From: Neobacillus bataviensis
GTDB lineage: Bacteria > Bacillota > Bacilli > Bacillales_B > DSM-18226
Assembly (NCBI RefSeq): GCF_019969725.1
Contig: NZ_JAHXYW010000003.1
Location: 124,001 to 188,000 of the forward strand
Direction: 5' to 3'
Length of the DNA stretch: 64,000 nt
The translations under genes were made by a program, and so were the position numbers. Positions 34,326 to 42,954 of this stretch are shown piece after piece. A model generated the notes under the pieces. The model did not search any database. It saw only the letters and a list, made by a program, of their open reading frames with translations, and had not been told where the DNA came from. The stretch's first letter is position 1; each line of letters opens with the position of its first letter.

Positions 34326-35801
34326 CTATAAAATTTGGTGAGTATTTGAGTATGTCCTTGGTGAAAAACTTTGTTCTGTTTGCAGTATATTTCTAAGCAT
34401 TTTTAAGGACTCAATTATATAAGGACCTTTGTTTAGCATGATACAAGCAGCTTGCTTTCCATATGAAGCATCGGTCATTTCTGCACGAGATGGAATACCT
34501 GTTTTTGTTAATTTTTCTAAAACACCAGTTGCCCAAATGGCTGGGATATAAGCGGCAGAACAAATTTTCAGGATTTCATCCTGAACAATAGCCAAGTTTT
34601 CCGGTCCTACTTCTACAGCTAAATCCCCTCTTGCGATCATAATGCCAAAGCTTTTAAACTTTAAGCCCTCAAGGATAATTCTAGCTGTCTGGTGAACAGC
34701 GTCCTTTGTTTCGATTTTTGCCACAACCGCGAGATGCATTCCATCATATCTTTTCATTGCCTCACGAAGTTTTTCCAAATCAAGAGGAGAATGAACAAAT
34801 GAAATTCCCACAATGTCGGCATGCCCGATAATAAAAGGTAAATCATTAAGGTCCTTTTCCGTTAAAGCGGGAACGTTTAAGCTTGGAAGTGAATCAGGCA
34901 AATTTACCCCCTTTCCTTCCTTTATTCGAAGCGGTTTAGTCGCCGGTGATTGAATGTTAATTTCAATGTAATTCGATGTAATGTGCTGGACGACTCCCTT
35001 GATTTTACCATCATCGATAAATATCCGATCCTTTAATCTGACATTACGAAACGCTTTTTCAAGTGTAACGGGAACACCAGCAGGACCATCAGCCGAAGCC
35101 GGGTGCCCTAGCTTTTCTGGGTCAAGGTATAAACGTAAAATGTCGCCTTTTATGACGGATATTTCAACCTGCTGAAGCTTTCCAATTCGCACTTTTGGAC
35201 CTGCCATGTCCATGTAAATTTTGCAAGTGCGATGATCATAAATCCCCTCGTCCTTTAACTTTTTTTCCGCATCTCGCAATCCTTCGATGATTTGTTTCCA
35301 AATCCCTTGATGATTGTGTGCACAGTTAATTCTGGCAATATCCATTCCGTTCAATAATAATTCTTTCATCAATTCAGGCTCGTAAATCATTTTGGCATCT
35401 AAAGTAACCATGATTGCAGAATGAAGCTGCTTCTCCCTTTTTCCAAAAAGTTCTTCAGATTTTCTTTCTGAATTTTGTTTTGCATCAATCGGTGTGGGAA
35501 TAGAGAGTCTGGCAGGTGGTGCTGTTTTGACATTAAAGTGGTTTAATATTTTTTCCATCGTAAATAAAACGTGCAAATTGGAAAATTCCAAAGGTGTAAG
35601 CCCTTCTGCCGCTAACGGTATATACAATTCACGTAAATGATGTTTTCGAAGCGCTAAAAAGGCAAGCAAGTTATCCCGATTTTGCTGCCCATCCTCCAAT
35701 GAGAACTTTTCTAATGCCTGTTCACTTTCTTGAATCACTTGATGATAAAGATTTAAAACTTTTTGAGATAGTTCTGGTTGGTTAATTGAGACATTAACCA
35801 C
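34326..35801 (-). CDS. Divergent pyruvate-kinase-like protein
   Basis: 491 residues in an unusual layout. Residues 1-125 are an N-terminal extension without PK similarity; 126-480 are a PK barrel; the regulatory C-domain is missing. PK motifs partly kept: MDMAGPKVRIG, VVAKIETKDAV (catalytic Lys-Ile-Glu), MIARGDLAVEVG and WATGVLEKL...PSRAEMTDA. Others changed: the TxGPxS phosphate loop reads MVTLDAKM, RxNFSHG reads RINCAHN, and SGETA reads NKGPY. K+/phosphate-site changes make normal PEP-to-pyruvate activity doubtful, though the acid-base Lys is present. Not the glycolytic pyk, which in Bacillus is next to pfkA. Confidence 0.8.
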   Translation of the reverse strand: MVNVSINQPELSQKVLNLYHQVIQESEQALEKFSLEDGQQNRDNLLAFLALRKHHLRELYIPLAAEGLTPLEFSNLHVLFTMEKILNHFNVKTAPPARLSIPTPIDAKQNSERKSEELFGKREKQLHSAIMVTLDAKMIYEPELMKELLLNGMDIARINCAHNHQGIWKQIIEGLRDAEKKLKDEGIYDHRTCKIYMDMAGPKVRIGKLQQVEISVIKGDILRLYLDPEKLGHPASADGPAGVPVTLEKAFRNVRLKDRIFIDDGKIKGVVQHITSNYIEINIQSPATKPLRIKEGKGVNLPDSLPSLNVPALTEKDLNDLPFIIGHADIVGISFVHSPLDLEKLREAMKRYDGMHLAVVAKIETKDAVHQTARIILEGLKFKSFGIMIARGDLAVEVGPENLAIVQDEILKICSAAYIPAIWATGVLEKLTKTGIPSRAEMTDASYGKQAACIMLNKGPYIIESLKMLRNILQTEQSFSPRTYSNTHQIL

Positions 35802-35830
35802 ACTCTATTCACTTCCTTGTTATCACTGAA

Positions 35831-36334
35831 TTATCCATTTATTTTATTATTCGTGGTTGAAGAAAGTGAAAAGTAAATGAGAAGAATAGTTTGTACTATC
35901 ATATAAATTGTAAAGGACCAATACATTTTGTAACCCTTTTCATAATGATAGAGTCCGATTTTTAGACCGACCCATTCAATTAAGACGGAAAAACCAGACC
36001 AAATGAAGATATACATAATTATATAAAATCCTTTGATTCTTAACCTTTTGTAAAAATATACAAAAAAATAACTATATGGGCCGTTCATGACATAAGTAAA
36101 AAAATCCATTACCTCATAACTGGATTTATCATTCACATCATATAGATCCCAGGGGCTGACGCTGGTGGTATGATCAAAAAAGGTAACAAAGAAAATCCCA
36201 AATAGATAATAGGCTATCCCTTCTATTAATGGAAAAACTTTCGGTAAAACGAAAATGATCACATTTAAACCAATTATACTGACAATAACAAACCATTCAT
36301 TCCAATCAAAGGATGTATCATATACCACCTTCAT
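35831..36334 (-). CDS. CBO0543-like membrane protein, second of a pair
   Basis: 167 residues from the ATG at 36334 (AAAAGGAG ribosome site), overlapping the preceding gene by 17 bp. Five membrane segments. Conserved-looking motifs VSPWDLYDVNDKSSYEVMDF, YVMNGPYSYFFVYFYKRLRI and EWVGLKIGLYHYEKGYK match what I remember of the CBO0543 family found in Clostridia and Bacillus. Role unknown. Confidence 0.65.
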   Translation of the reverse strand: MKVVYDTSFDWNEWFVIVSIIGLNVIIFVLPKVFPLIEGIAYYLFGIFFVTFFDHTTSVSPWDLYDVNDKSSYEVMDFFTYVMNGPYSYFFVYFYKRLRIKGFYIIMYIFIWSGFSVLIEWVGLKIGLYHYEKGYKMYWSFTIYMIVQTILLIYFSLSSTTNNKING

Positions 36335-36803
36335 GGTCTTTGCTCCTTTTTTGAGCATATAAAACAAGTCTCGCGAGAACTAATCCTATAAGAAGATAAA
36401 AACATTGAACAATAAAACCATCAAGATGAGTCCAATGCGTATATCGAATGATCTTGAAAAAAATGAACAAAAATTCAAGTCCATTTAAGAGCAATAAAAA
36501 GAATAAAAAAGAAAAACTCTTTTTGTATGTATCTCCCACATTTAAGAATGAATTAACAAATAGGAGCACAATTATAGGAATCAAGATGTCCCGATATAAG
36601 AGAAAAGCGATAAATAAAAATGGATCTTGGGTTGATTCAATCTTATCCAAATTCATTGCCATTATCGTATTATAATTGGTTGCAGCCATGGCTAGGACCA
36701 TATAAACGATTGAGTTTTGTAAAAAGGACAATGCTTTATGTTGAAAGAAGAAAAATAAACAAAGGATTAAGGTGATTCCAAGCGATACCGGTAGGCCAAT
36801 CAA
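36318..36803 (-). CDS. Multi-pass membrane protein, first of a pair
   Basis: 161 residues with TTG start at 36803, supported by GGAGGAG at 7 nt. Five hydrophobic segments; a LVLAMAATNYNTIMAMNLDKI-like helix and the LDGFIVQCFYLLIGLVLARL end. Overlaps and presumably co-translates with the CBO0543-like gene. No assignable function. Confidence 0.65.
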   Translation of the reverse strand: MIGLPVSLGITLILCLFFFFQHKALSFLQNSIVYMVLAMAATNYNTIMAMNLDKIESTQDPFLFIAFLLYRDILIPIIVLLFVNSFLNVGDTYKKSFSFLFFLLLLNGLEFLFIFFKIIRYTHWTHLDGFIVQCFYLLIGLVLARLVLYAQKRSKDHEGGI

Positions 36804-36897
36804 AATGAACTCCTCCGAAATTCCATCGTTCTCGATTTTTCATTTGGCCATAGTATGGACCTCCGATAACAAATTGATGCTAAAAATAAAAATTAAA

Positions 36898-36922
36898 AGG
36901 ACTCATCCCTCGATGAATCCTG
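36898..36922 (-). terminator. Terminator of the ArsB-like pump gene
   Basis: AGGACTCATCC / GGATGAATCCT-type hairpin (one G-T pair) at 36898-36921 with minus-strand T-rich tail. Confidence 0.7.
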
Positions 36923-36929
36923 GCAAAAA

Positions 36930-38288
36930 TTATGGTACAAAGACGAGCAATAACCATAAATACAAGCAGATGAGCGTAAAGACCAACGTTAGCGGAATAA
37001 CCAGGATTGTCACTTTAATATATTCCATCCAGGTTATTCTAATCTTATTTTTCTTAAGGATATGCATCCAAATTAGCGTTGCTAAAGTTCCAATTGGTAG
37101 AATCAGCGAGCCGACATCACTGCCAATTATATTCGCGAGGTAAACAGTTTTTATTAGGAGCGGGCTTAATCCCATATCCGTTAACGCCAAGGTTGAGATC
37201 ATTAATGCGGGGTGATTGTTAAAGATGTTGGAAAGAAGTGCTGTTATCAATCCCATGGTTAAACTGGCATGCAATAAGCTGCCGTTGACTAATGGTTTTA
37301 AATGGTTTATTAGAAAGCTTGAAAGGCCAATATTGTGTAAACCAAAAATGATAACATACATGCTAAAAGCAAATATCAAAATATGCCAAGGAATCTTTTT
37401 GACGACGTCCTTAGGATTGGTCTTTAAATTTACCCATCTCCAGATTAATAAAATGATTGAGCCGAGTACGGCGACCAAGGATACCGATATGCCAACAAAG
37501 GATGCGGCAAATAAACTAATTCTTACAAAAAATACAAAGATCAGCATTCTAATCATGAGCTTTTGTTGTTGATTAAATAAATCTTCTCTATTATTCTGCA
37601 ATGGGTGGTATCGCCGGTTTTTTTGTAAAGGGATACAGTAGGAATGGTGCCCGATCTCACGGGGAATGTCTTTCTTGAATACTAGGAACAATAATAAGGA
37701 AAGAAAAAGTAATCCAATTACCCCTGGGACAAACATCATTTCTGTTTGGATATATAGGTCCATTCCAATAATTTTTAGGGCAATTAGATTCACAATATTA
37801 CTGACACCAATCGGTGCGCTTGATGCTGTTGCAATTAACGCTCCGCTCAACAGGAATGGTATTTTTTGTTTATTTTTCAATCCCAAATTATTTAATATTA
37901 AAATTAATATTGGTGTTGTTATTAATATACTTCCATCATTATTAAAGAAAAGTGTCATTAGAAAACAGAGCAGTAAGGTAAGCCAATATAAGCGAATACC
38001 TTTCCCTTTTGATAATTTCAACATAAGAGCTGCAGTCCAGTTAAAAAAGCCAAAGCTTTCAAGTACAATTGCCATAACAATAGTCGCGATAATGGTAATC
38101 GCTGCTCCGGTTACCTTCGAGCTGATATCTAGTAAATCTCCTATCGAAACGCTTCCACTTAAAAAAACAAGGATGGCTCCTATCGTTGCTGGAATTGCTT
38201 CGTTCATGTTTTTTGGACGGATAAAGATCATGACCATTGTTAGTATAAAAGCAAATATGGTAATGAGAACCGTCGATTGATGGTACAT
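36930..38288 (-). CDS. ArsB/NhaD-type anion transporter (YdfA-like)
   Basis: 452 residues, 11-12 membrane segments. Ion-transporter-superfamily marks: LFFNNDGSILITTPILI (NDG...TP, the first hairpin), ASSAPIGVSNIVNL, and the second inverted repeat LLSNIFNNHPALMISTLAL plus ANIIGSDVGSLILPIGTLA. ArsB members export arsenite/antimonite; close B. subtilis relative is YdfA, whose substrate is unproven. No arsR or arsC nearby, so arsenic function is uncertain. Confidence 0.85.
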   Translation of the reverse strand: MYHQSTVLITIFAFILTMVMIFIRPKNMNEAIPATIGAILVFLSGSVSIGDLLDISSKVTGAAITIIATIVMAIVLESFGFFNWTAALMLKLSKGKGIRLYWLTLLLCFLMTLFFNNDGSILITTPILILILNNLGLKNKQKIPFLLSGALIATASSAPIGVSNIVNLIALKIIGMDLYIQTEMMFVPGVIGLLFLSLLLFLVFKKDIPREIGHHSYCIPLQKNRRYHPLQNNREDLFNQQQKLMIRMLIFVFFVRISLFAASFVGISVSLVAVLGSIILLIWRWVNLKTNPKDVVKKIPWHILIFAFSMYVIIFGLHNIGLSSFLINHLKPLVNGSLLHASLTMGLITALLSNIFNNHPALMISTLALTDMGLSPLLIKTVYLANIIGSDVGSLILPIGTLATLIWMHILKKNKIRITWMEYIKVTILVIPLTLVFTLICLYLWLLLVFVP

Positions 38289-38568
38289 AAAAATTAATTT
38301 ACTCCCTTCAAAGAGTTTCGATCTTAATTTTCCGTTTCTTCATTTCTTGTCCTTTGCTTTATATTACGTCCCCATTGTGAGGCTTGACCTAAACGAATAT
38401 CTCGGATAAGGAATAAATCAGCATTAATCTATAAAAATTCATATAGATTTTTACCTATTTTTTTCTATATAGGCGAATATCACTATGGTAGATTACTAGG
38501 CTTATGTACGATAAATAAGATGAAAATTAGAATTTATTTAGTTCTTGGAAATTTATAACAAATAAATA
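38289..38568. other. Intergenic stretch, promoter region of the pump gene
   Basis: About 280 bp without a coding frame. AT-rich; no repeat or convincing hairpin except short local ones. Presumably holds the promoter of the ArsB-like gene; I could not choose boxes with confidence. Confidence 0.4.
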
Positions 38569-38600
38569 GCCGATACTGATGATCAGTATCGGCGTCTACT
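38569..38600 (-). terminator. Terminator of the Ser-rich coat gene
   Basis: Perfect 12-bp arms GCCGATACTGAT / ATCAGTATCGGC around a single base, 60 bp after the stop codon. Confidence 0.75.
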
Positions 38601-38653
38601 TTTATGGCTTGTGAAATTGAATATTGCTACTTACCTTAATCCCTGCTGCTCTT

Positions 38654-39568
38654 TTAGCTGCCGGAACCACTGCCGGAACCTCTGCTGCCAGAGCTTCCAT
38701 GTCTTTTACCTCTACTGCCAGAGCCACTGCCGGAACCGCTGCTTGACCCTCTGCTGCTTGAACCTCTGCTGCTTGAACCCCTGCTGCTTGAACCGCTGCC
38801 AGAACCGCTACTGCCGGAACCGCTGCTGCCAGAGCTGCCATGTCTTTTACCTCTACTGCCAGAGCCACTGCCGGAACCGCTGCTTGACCCTCTGCTGCTT
38901 GAACCCCTGCTGCTTGAACCCCTGCTGCTTGAACCCCTGCTGCTTGAACCCCTGCTGCTTGAACCCCTGCTGCTTGAACCCCTGCTGCTTGAACCGCTGC
39001 TGCCAGAGCTGCCAGAGCTGCCATGTTTACCTTTTTTACCTCTACTACTGCTGCTTCCACGGCTACTGCTGCTGCTTCCGCGGCTTCTGCTTCCATGGCT
39101 GCTGCTTCCGCGGCTTCTGCTTCCGCGGCTGCTGCTTCCGCGGCTGCTGCTTCCATGGCTGCTGCTTCCGCGGCTTCTGCTTCCACGGCTACTGCTTCCA
39201 CGGCTACTGCTGCTGCTTCCGCGGCTGCTGCTTCCATGGCTGCTGCTTCCATGGCTGCTGCTTCCATGGCTGCTGCTTCCACGGCTGCCAGAGCTTCCGC
39301 TGCTGCCATGTTTACCTTTTTTACCTCTACTACTGCTGCTTCCACGGCTACTGCTGCTGCTTCCACGGCTGCCAGATCCGCTTCCTGAGCCAGTACCTGT
39401 ACTTCTTCCTCTGCTGCTAGATGAACTACTGGAGGAACTTGAAGAACTCATTTGAGCCCTGCAGTCATTATTACTTCTTTTACTTGTAGGATTGTTATCC
39501 ATAAAGCCAACTACGTCGTTTTGTTTTGCTTGAGAAAGTAAGTCTGAAATATCAATTTTTAAAACCAT
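38654..39568 (-). CDS. Ser/Gly/Arg low-complexity repeat protein, CotG-position spore-coat candidate
   Basis: 304 residues. A normal N-terminus (MVLKIDISDLLSQAKQNDVV, to residue 40) is followed by a run of 12 serines and then 250 residues built from SSSRG, SSSHG and SGSG units. Basic inserts punctuate it: RGKKGKHG at 81-88 and 176-183, RGKRHG at 239-244 and 286-291. The gene is divergent from cotH exactly as cotG is in B. subtilis, and CotH is the kinase that phosphorylates Ser in CotG/CotB repeats. It has no resemblance in detail to CotG's Lys/Tyr-rich tandem repeats. All six frames are largely open here because of the codon repetition; this one is chosen because it has the non-repetitive start and the gene-like position. 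Probably an outer-coat protein and kinase substrate. Confidence 0.7.
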   Translation of the reverse strand: MVLKIDISDLLSQAKQNDVVGFMDNNPTSKRSNNDCRAQMSSSSSSSSSSSSRGRSTGTGSGSGSGSRGSSSSSRGSSSSRGKKGKHGSSGSSGSRGSSSHGSSSHGSSSHGSSSRGSSSSSRGSSSRGSRSRGSSSHGSSSRGSSSRGSRSRGSSSHGSRSRGSSSSSRGSSSSRGKKGKHGSSGSSGSSGSSSRGSSSRGSSSRGSSSRGSSSRGSSSRGSSSRGSSSGSGSGSGSRGKRHGSSGSSGSGSSGSGSGSSSRGSSSRGSSSRGSSSGSGSGSGSRGKRHGSSGSRGSGSGSGS

Positions 39569-39736
39569 TTTGCCACCACTTTCTAAATAAATTTATTTTC
39601 TATTCCAATTTATGTAGAATTAGCGCATTTGCCATAGACAAACATATAATTTTAACCCGATATTTTTTAAGTTTTTAAACACATACGGTGAGTAAACTGC
39701 ATATATCTAAAAAAAATATTGTTTAGGAGAATTCAA

Positions 39737-40810
39737 GTGTTAAAATATGAACTTTATATCAATCCTAAATGGTTAAGGAAATTGAATAAGGACATTTGGA
39801 ATGATGACTTAGTCCCAGCAGATTTAAAGATAGGAGAAAATCGCTACTCAGTAAAAATTTCCTATAGAGGTAATGTCATAAGAGATAAGAAAAAAAAATC
39901 TTATCGAATCGTATTTGAAAAGCCAACTATTGTCGATGGTGCACATGAAATAATCCTAAATGCAGAATTCATTGATGTAACGATGAGCAGAAATAAACTT
40001 TCTTTTGATTTATTTGACCGCATAGGTGTTATTGCTCCACATTCAAAGCATGTGCTCCTTTATGTTAACGGATATTGTAAAGGCATATACCTAGAGATTG
40101 AATCGTTTGACCAATATCTCCTAGAAAAAAGGAAATTACCAGAAGGACCAATCATTTATGCAACCAATAATCGGGCCAATTTCTCATTACTAACCAAAAA
40201 AAAGGAACTGAAAACCCGTTTGAGCCAGGGATATACTATAAAATTTGGAAATACAGAGGATCTAGAGGAATTAGAACAATTTATTGCTATGATTAACACT
40301 TTAAGTCATGAGGAATTTGAAAAAGAAGTCCCAAAAGTATTGGACATCAATCAATATCTAAAATGGGTTGCTGGAGTTGTTTGTACTCAAAACTATGATG
40401 GTTTTATCCATAATTATGCATTATATAAAAATGGTAAAACTCAATTATATGAAATTAGCCCATGGGATCATGATGGGACTTGGGGAAGAAATATTCGCGG
40501 TCGCTTGATGGAATATGATTACGTTCCGTTTACTGGATATAACACTCTCACAGCAAGGCTGCTGCACCTCACATCTTTTAAGAGAAAATATAAGGACATC
40601 CTTTCCAATATTTTGGAACAGCACTTTAATTCTAAAGTACAAGAACCCATTATTAATGAGCTTTTTGAGACAATAAAACCCTATATGAGTTTAGACCCAT
40701 ACATTACTTCAACTCCAGACAAAATAGATGAAGAAAAAGAGGTCATTTTTGATTTTATTCAAAAAAGAAATGATTACATTAGAAATGAATTAACAACTTT
40801 TATTAAGTAA
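39737..40810 (+). CDS. cotH: Spore coat protein kinase CotH
   Basis: 357 residues from the GTG at 39737 (TTAGGAG at 7 nt; the longer frame from 39719 includes the ribosome site). Clear CotH: YELYINPKWLRKLNKDIWND, ISYRGNVIRDKKKKSYRIVF (nucleotide-binding Lys region), NAEFIDVTMSRNKLSFDLF, and the catalytic Asp motifs YDGFIHNYALYKNG and SPWDHDGTWGRNIRG. CotH is an atypical protein kinase that phosphorylates Ser-rich coat proteins CotB and CotG in the mother cell and organises the outer coat. Its neighbours here are a Ser-rich protein (divergent) and three CotB-like genes (downstream). Confidence 0.95.
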   Translation: MLKYELYINPKWLRKLNKDIWNDDLVPADLKIGENRYSVKISYRGNVIRDKKKKSYRIVFEKPTIVDGAHEIILNAEFIDVTMSRNKLSFDLFDRIGVIAPHSKHVLLYVNGYCKGIYLEIESFDQYLLEKRKLPEGPIIYATNNRANFSLLTKKKELKTRLSQGYTIKFGNTEDLEELEQFIAMINTLSHEEFEKEVPKVLDINQYLKWVAGVVCTQNYDGFIHNYALYKNGKTQLYEISPWDHDGTWGRNIRGRLMEYDYVPFTGYNTLTARLLHLTSFKRKYKDILSNILEQHFNSKVQEPIINELFETIKPYMSLDPYITSTPDKIDEEKEVIFDFIQKRNDYIRNELTTFIK

Positions 40811-40843
40811 AAAGTATATGGTTAAATATCATATACTTTTTTT
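40811..40843 (+). terminator. cotH terminator
   Basis: AAAAGTATATG / CATATACTTTT arms and 8-T run starting at the stop codon. Confidence 0.85.
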
Positions 40844-40959
40844 TGCCTATTTTTTTCAAAATCGATAAAAAAAGGCTACTTGTTTAGTACAACAACACAC
40901 CGTGATACATATTGATGTAGTGTAAATGTTTATTTAATTTAAAGGAGGAAAAAACTTTT

Positions 40960-41508
40960 ATGAATAAAGACATGATGAAGTCTTTGGTCGGGAAAATAAT
41001 TAAAATTGACCGGGGTGGTCCAGAATCTAGAATCGGAAAGTTAATGGATGTTTATGAGGATCACTTAGTTCTTCTCACAGAAGATGAAGGTGTCGTTTAC
41101 TACAACACTCATCATATTAAAAGTGTGACGGAGAATGCAAAGGAACAGTTAGAATTTAATATTGAGGTGCCTGAAGGCTTCACGTTTAAACAAGCAGACA
41201 GCTTCCAAGGCCTGTTAGATGCCTTAAAGTTCCAATGGGTCAAAATCAACCGCGGCGGTCCAGAGAAATTAGAAGGTGTCCTAAGCGATATTAATCATGA
41301 TTTTGTTTCCTTAATCAATAAAGAGGAAATCGTTCGCCTTTCCATGTTCCATATCCGTAATATCAGTTATGGATTAAAAATTGAAAAGGTGGAGGAAGAA
41401 GCATCAGATAACCAAAGCAGCCAAGAAAAAATGTCTTCTTCTGATAAACAACAATCAAAACAACGTGTCGTAAAGTCTGAATCCTCAAAAAGCCAGTATG
41501 CAAAATAA
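40960..41508 (+). CDS. cotB: CotB-like spore coat protein, short form
   Basis: 182 residues; AAAGGAGG ribosome site. Two CotB-type SH3-like repeats, each starting with the hallmark (D/N)RGGPE: KIIKIDRGGPESRIGKLMDV (residues ~12-32) and WVKINRGGPEKLEGVL (~87-102), each ending in a FHIRNISYG-like strand. B. subtilis CotB (380 residues) has three repeats plus a Ser/Lys-rich tail phosphorylated by CotH; here the tail is only ~45 residues (SSQEKMSSSDKQQSKQ...), so most phosphoacceptor sites are missing from this copy. Own promoter presumably sigma-K, not identified. Confidence 0.88.
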   Translation: MNKDMMKSLVGKIIKIDRGGPESRIGKLMDVYEDHLVLLTEDEGVVYYNTHHIKSVTENAKEQLEFNIEVPEGFTFKQADSFQGLLDALKFQWVKINRGGPEKLEGVLSDINHDFVSLINKEEIVRLSMFHIRNISYGLKIEKVEEEASDNQSSQEKMSSSDKQQSKQRVVKSESSKSQYAK

Positions 41509-41523
41509 AAAAAGATAACATCT

Positions 41524-41551
41524 TTGTCGCTTCTCGAAGGAGAAGCGACAA
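41524..41551 (+). promoter_or_regulatory. Perfect 12-bp hairpin between two CotB-like genes
   Basis: TTGTCGCTTCTC / GAGAAGCGACAA with a GAAG tetraloop, 15 bp after the first cotB stop and 24 bp before the next start. No T-run follows, so it is more likely an mRNA-processing or stability element than a terminator. Confidence 0.6.
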
Positions 41552-41574
41552 CATTATAAAAGGAGGATTATTTA

Positions 41575-42765
41575 ATGGGTACAGAAAATTTCTCGTCTAC
41601 ATTAGATTTATTACTAGGCTTCAACGTAAATCTATATGTAGGTGAAGAAGTATATAAAGGAAAACTTATTGGAGTCGAACCCGATCATGTCATTTTAGAA
41701 AGTGAAAACAACTACATCTTTTATTATAGTCTCGATCAGGTTCAAGCAATCACGAAGAATACTAAACAATTTCAAGGCGAAGATACAGAAACTGAATTCT
41801 TAAAAACACAAAGCTTAACGGAAGTATTGAATTCATTGAAACAATCCTGGGTAACAATTTTGTGCTTAAACAAGCGGTCCTTTAACGGTATATTGAGCCA
41901 TGTTAATTCTGATTATGCTACATTGATTAGTGGTGAAGAAAGGATTTTAATTAAGTTAACCCATATTTCAAATATTTTAAAAGGTTTTATCCAAGAAAAT
42001 GAAAACTCCAGCTCCAATCAATCTGAAAAACAGGATAATATAAAAGCAGAAGATAATAAAAAGGAAAAGAACGCGAAAGTAACCGCACAAGTAACTGCAC
42101 AAGTGGCTTCCACCGAATCTTCCAAACAACCAGTGGCCTCTTCATCCAATGAAAGCAAAGCAGAGAAAAAATCCGAAGAAATCGTAAAAGTTATCTCGGA
42201 AGAAAAAGAACAACAAACAAAAGTTTGGTCTCAATCCATTAAGAATGTTACTAAAAAGTTAAATGAGGTTACAACTCAAAAAATCAACAATGAAATGAGA
42301 AAGCATAAAGAAGAACAAGTTCAAAACATCCAAAAGCAAGAAAGACAACGAGCAGTGGAAAACATCCAAAAGCATGAAAAACAGCGAGCAGTCGAGAACA
42401 AAAACACGCATATCAAAGAAGAAAAACCTGCACCTCAAAAAGTAGTAACAGAACCAAAAGTTGTAACAGAAGCAAAAGTAGTAACAGAACCAAAAGTTGT
42501 AACAGAAGCAAAAGAAGTTCAGGTGACGCAAAAACAAGAACCTATTGCACCAGTTTATAAATCTAAAGAAATCGTTACTATACCTAAACAGGCTGCAGAA
42601 GAGAAAAGGAATGAACCTGCTCAGAATAAAAAGGATGAAACAAGAAAAGTGGAACAGCCAGTCAGAGGTTTCCGTTTTTCAGGTGAACCTGTAACACCAA
42701 GGGAAATGGAAAGAACTTCATTCTTCTCCGGATGGCCAAATAGAAGCAATAAGACAAGATTCTAA
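41575..42765 (+). CDS. CotB-like spore coat protein, long charged form
   Basis: 396 residues, AAAGGAGG ribosome site. N-terminal ~145 residues are two CotB-type beta modules (GFNVNLYVGEEVYKGKLIGV and SWVTILCLNKRSFNGILSHV) but lack RGGPE. The rest is disordered and highly charged: SSNQSEKQ, KSEEIVKVISEEKEQQTKVW, near-identical RQRAVENIQKHEKQ-type repeats, then four VVTEPK/VVTEAK repeats, and a basic FRFSGEPVTPREMERTSF end. Ser is less frequent than in B. subtilis CotB tails. Likely coat component cross-linked or phosphorylated in its tail (inference). Confidence 0.8.
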   Translation: MGTENFSSTLDLLLGFNVNLYVGEEVYKGKLIGVEPDHVILESENNYIFYYSLDQVQAITKNTKQFQGEDTETEFLKTQSLTEVLNSLKQSWVTILCLNKRSFNGILSHVNSDYATLISGEERILIKLTHISNILKGFIQENENSSSNQSEKQDNIKAEDNKKEKNAKVTAQVTAQVASTESSKQPVASSSNESKAEKKSEEIVKVISEEKEQQTKVWSQSIKNVTKKLNEVTTQKINNEMRKHKEEQVQNIQKQERQRAVENIQKHEKQRAVENKNTHIKEEKPAPQKVVTEPKVVTEAKVVTEPKVVTEAKEVQVTQKQEPIAPVYKSKEIVTIPKQAAEEKRNEPAQNKKDETRKVEQPVRGFRFSGEPVTPREMERTSFFSGWPNRSNKTRF

Positions 42766-42954
42766 CTCGCAGATTCATAGCTTATGAAACCATTTATGAA
42801 ATATCCCAAAAATCACTACAATTTCACTGAACCTTTAAACATCCTAAGATATTTACAAAATAAAGTTGGGTATGAAATATTTTCAAATCATCGCAAATCC
42901 GTTTCAACCCAGCTCTTTTTGTAAATTGAAATTTAGAGGAAAGGATGTGAGTTG

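Noticed and set aside
38602..39366. 254-residue Ala/Glu/Val-rich ORF on the minus strand
   Set aside because: Frame-shifted shadow of the same repeat; starts inside the repeats and lacks a unique N-terminus.
38611..39420. 269-residue Cys/Phe/Gly-rich ORF on the + strand
   Set aside because: Antisense to the Ser/Gly/Arg gene; no ribosome site, and the composition is a product of repeated codons.
39569..39736. Sigma-K promoters for the divergent coat genes
   Set aside because: CATA-like -10 sequences exist on both strands but the -35 boxes are too weak to call.
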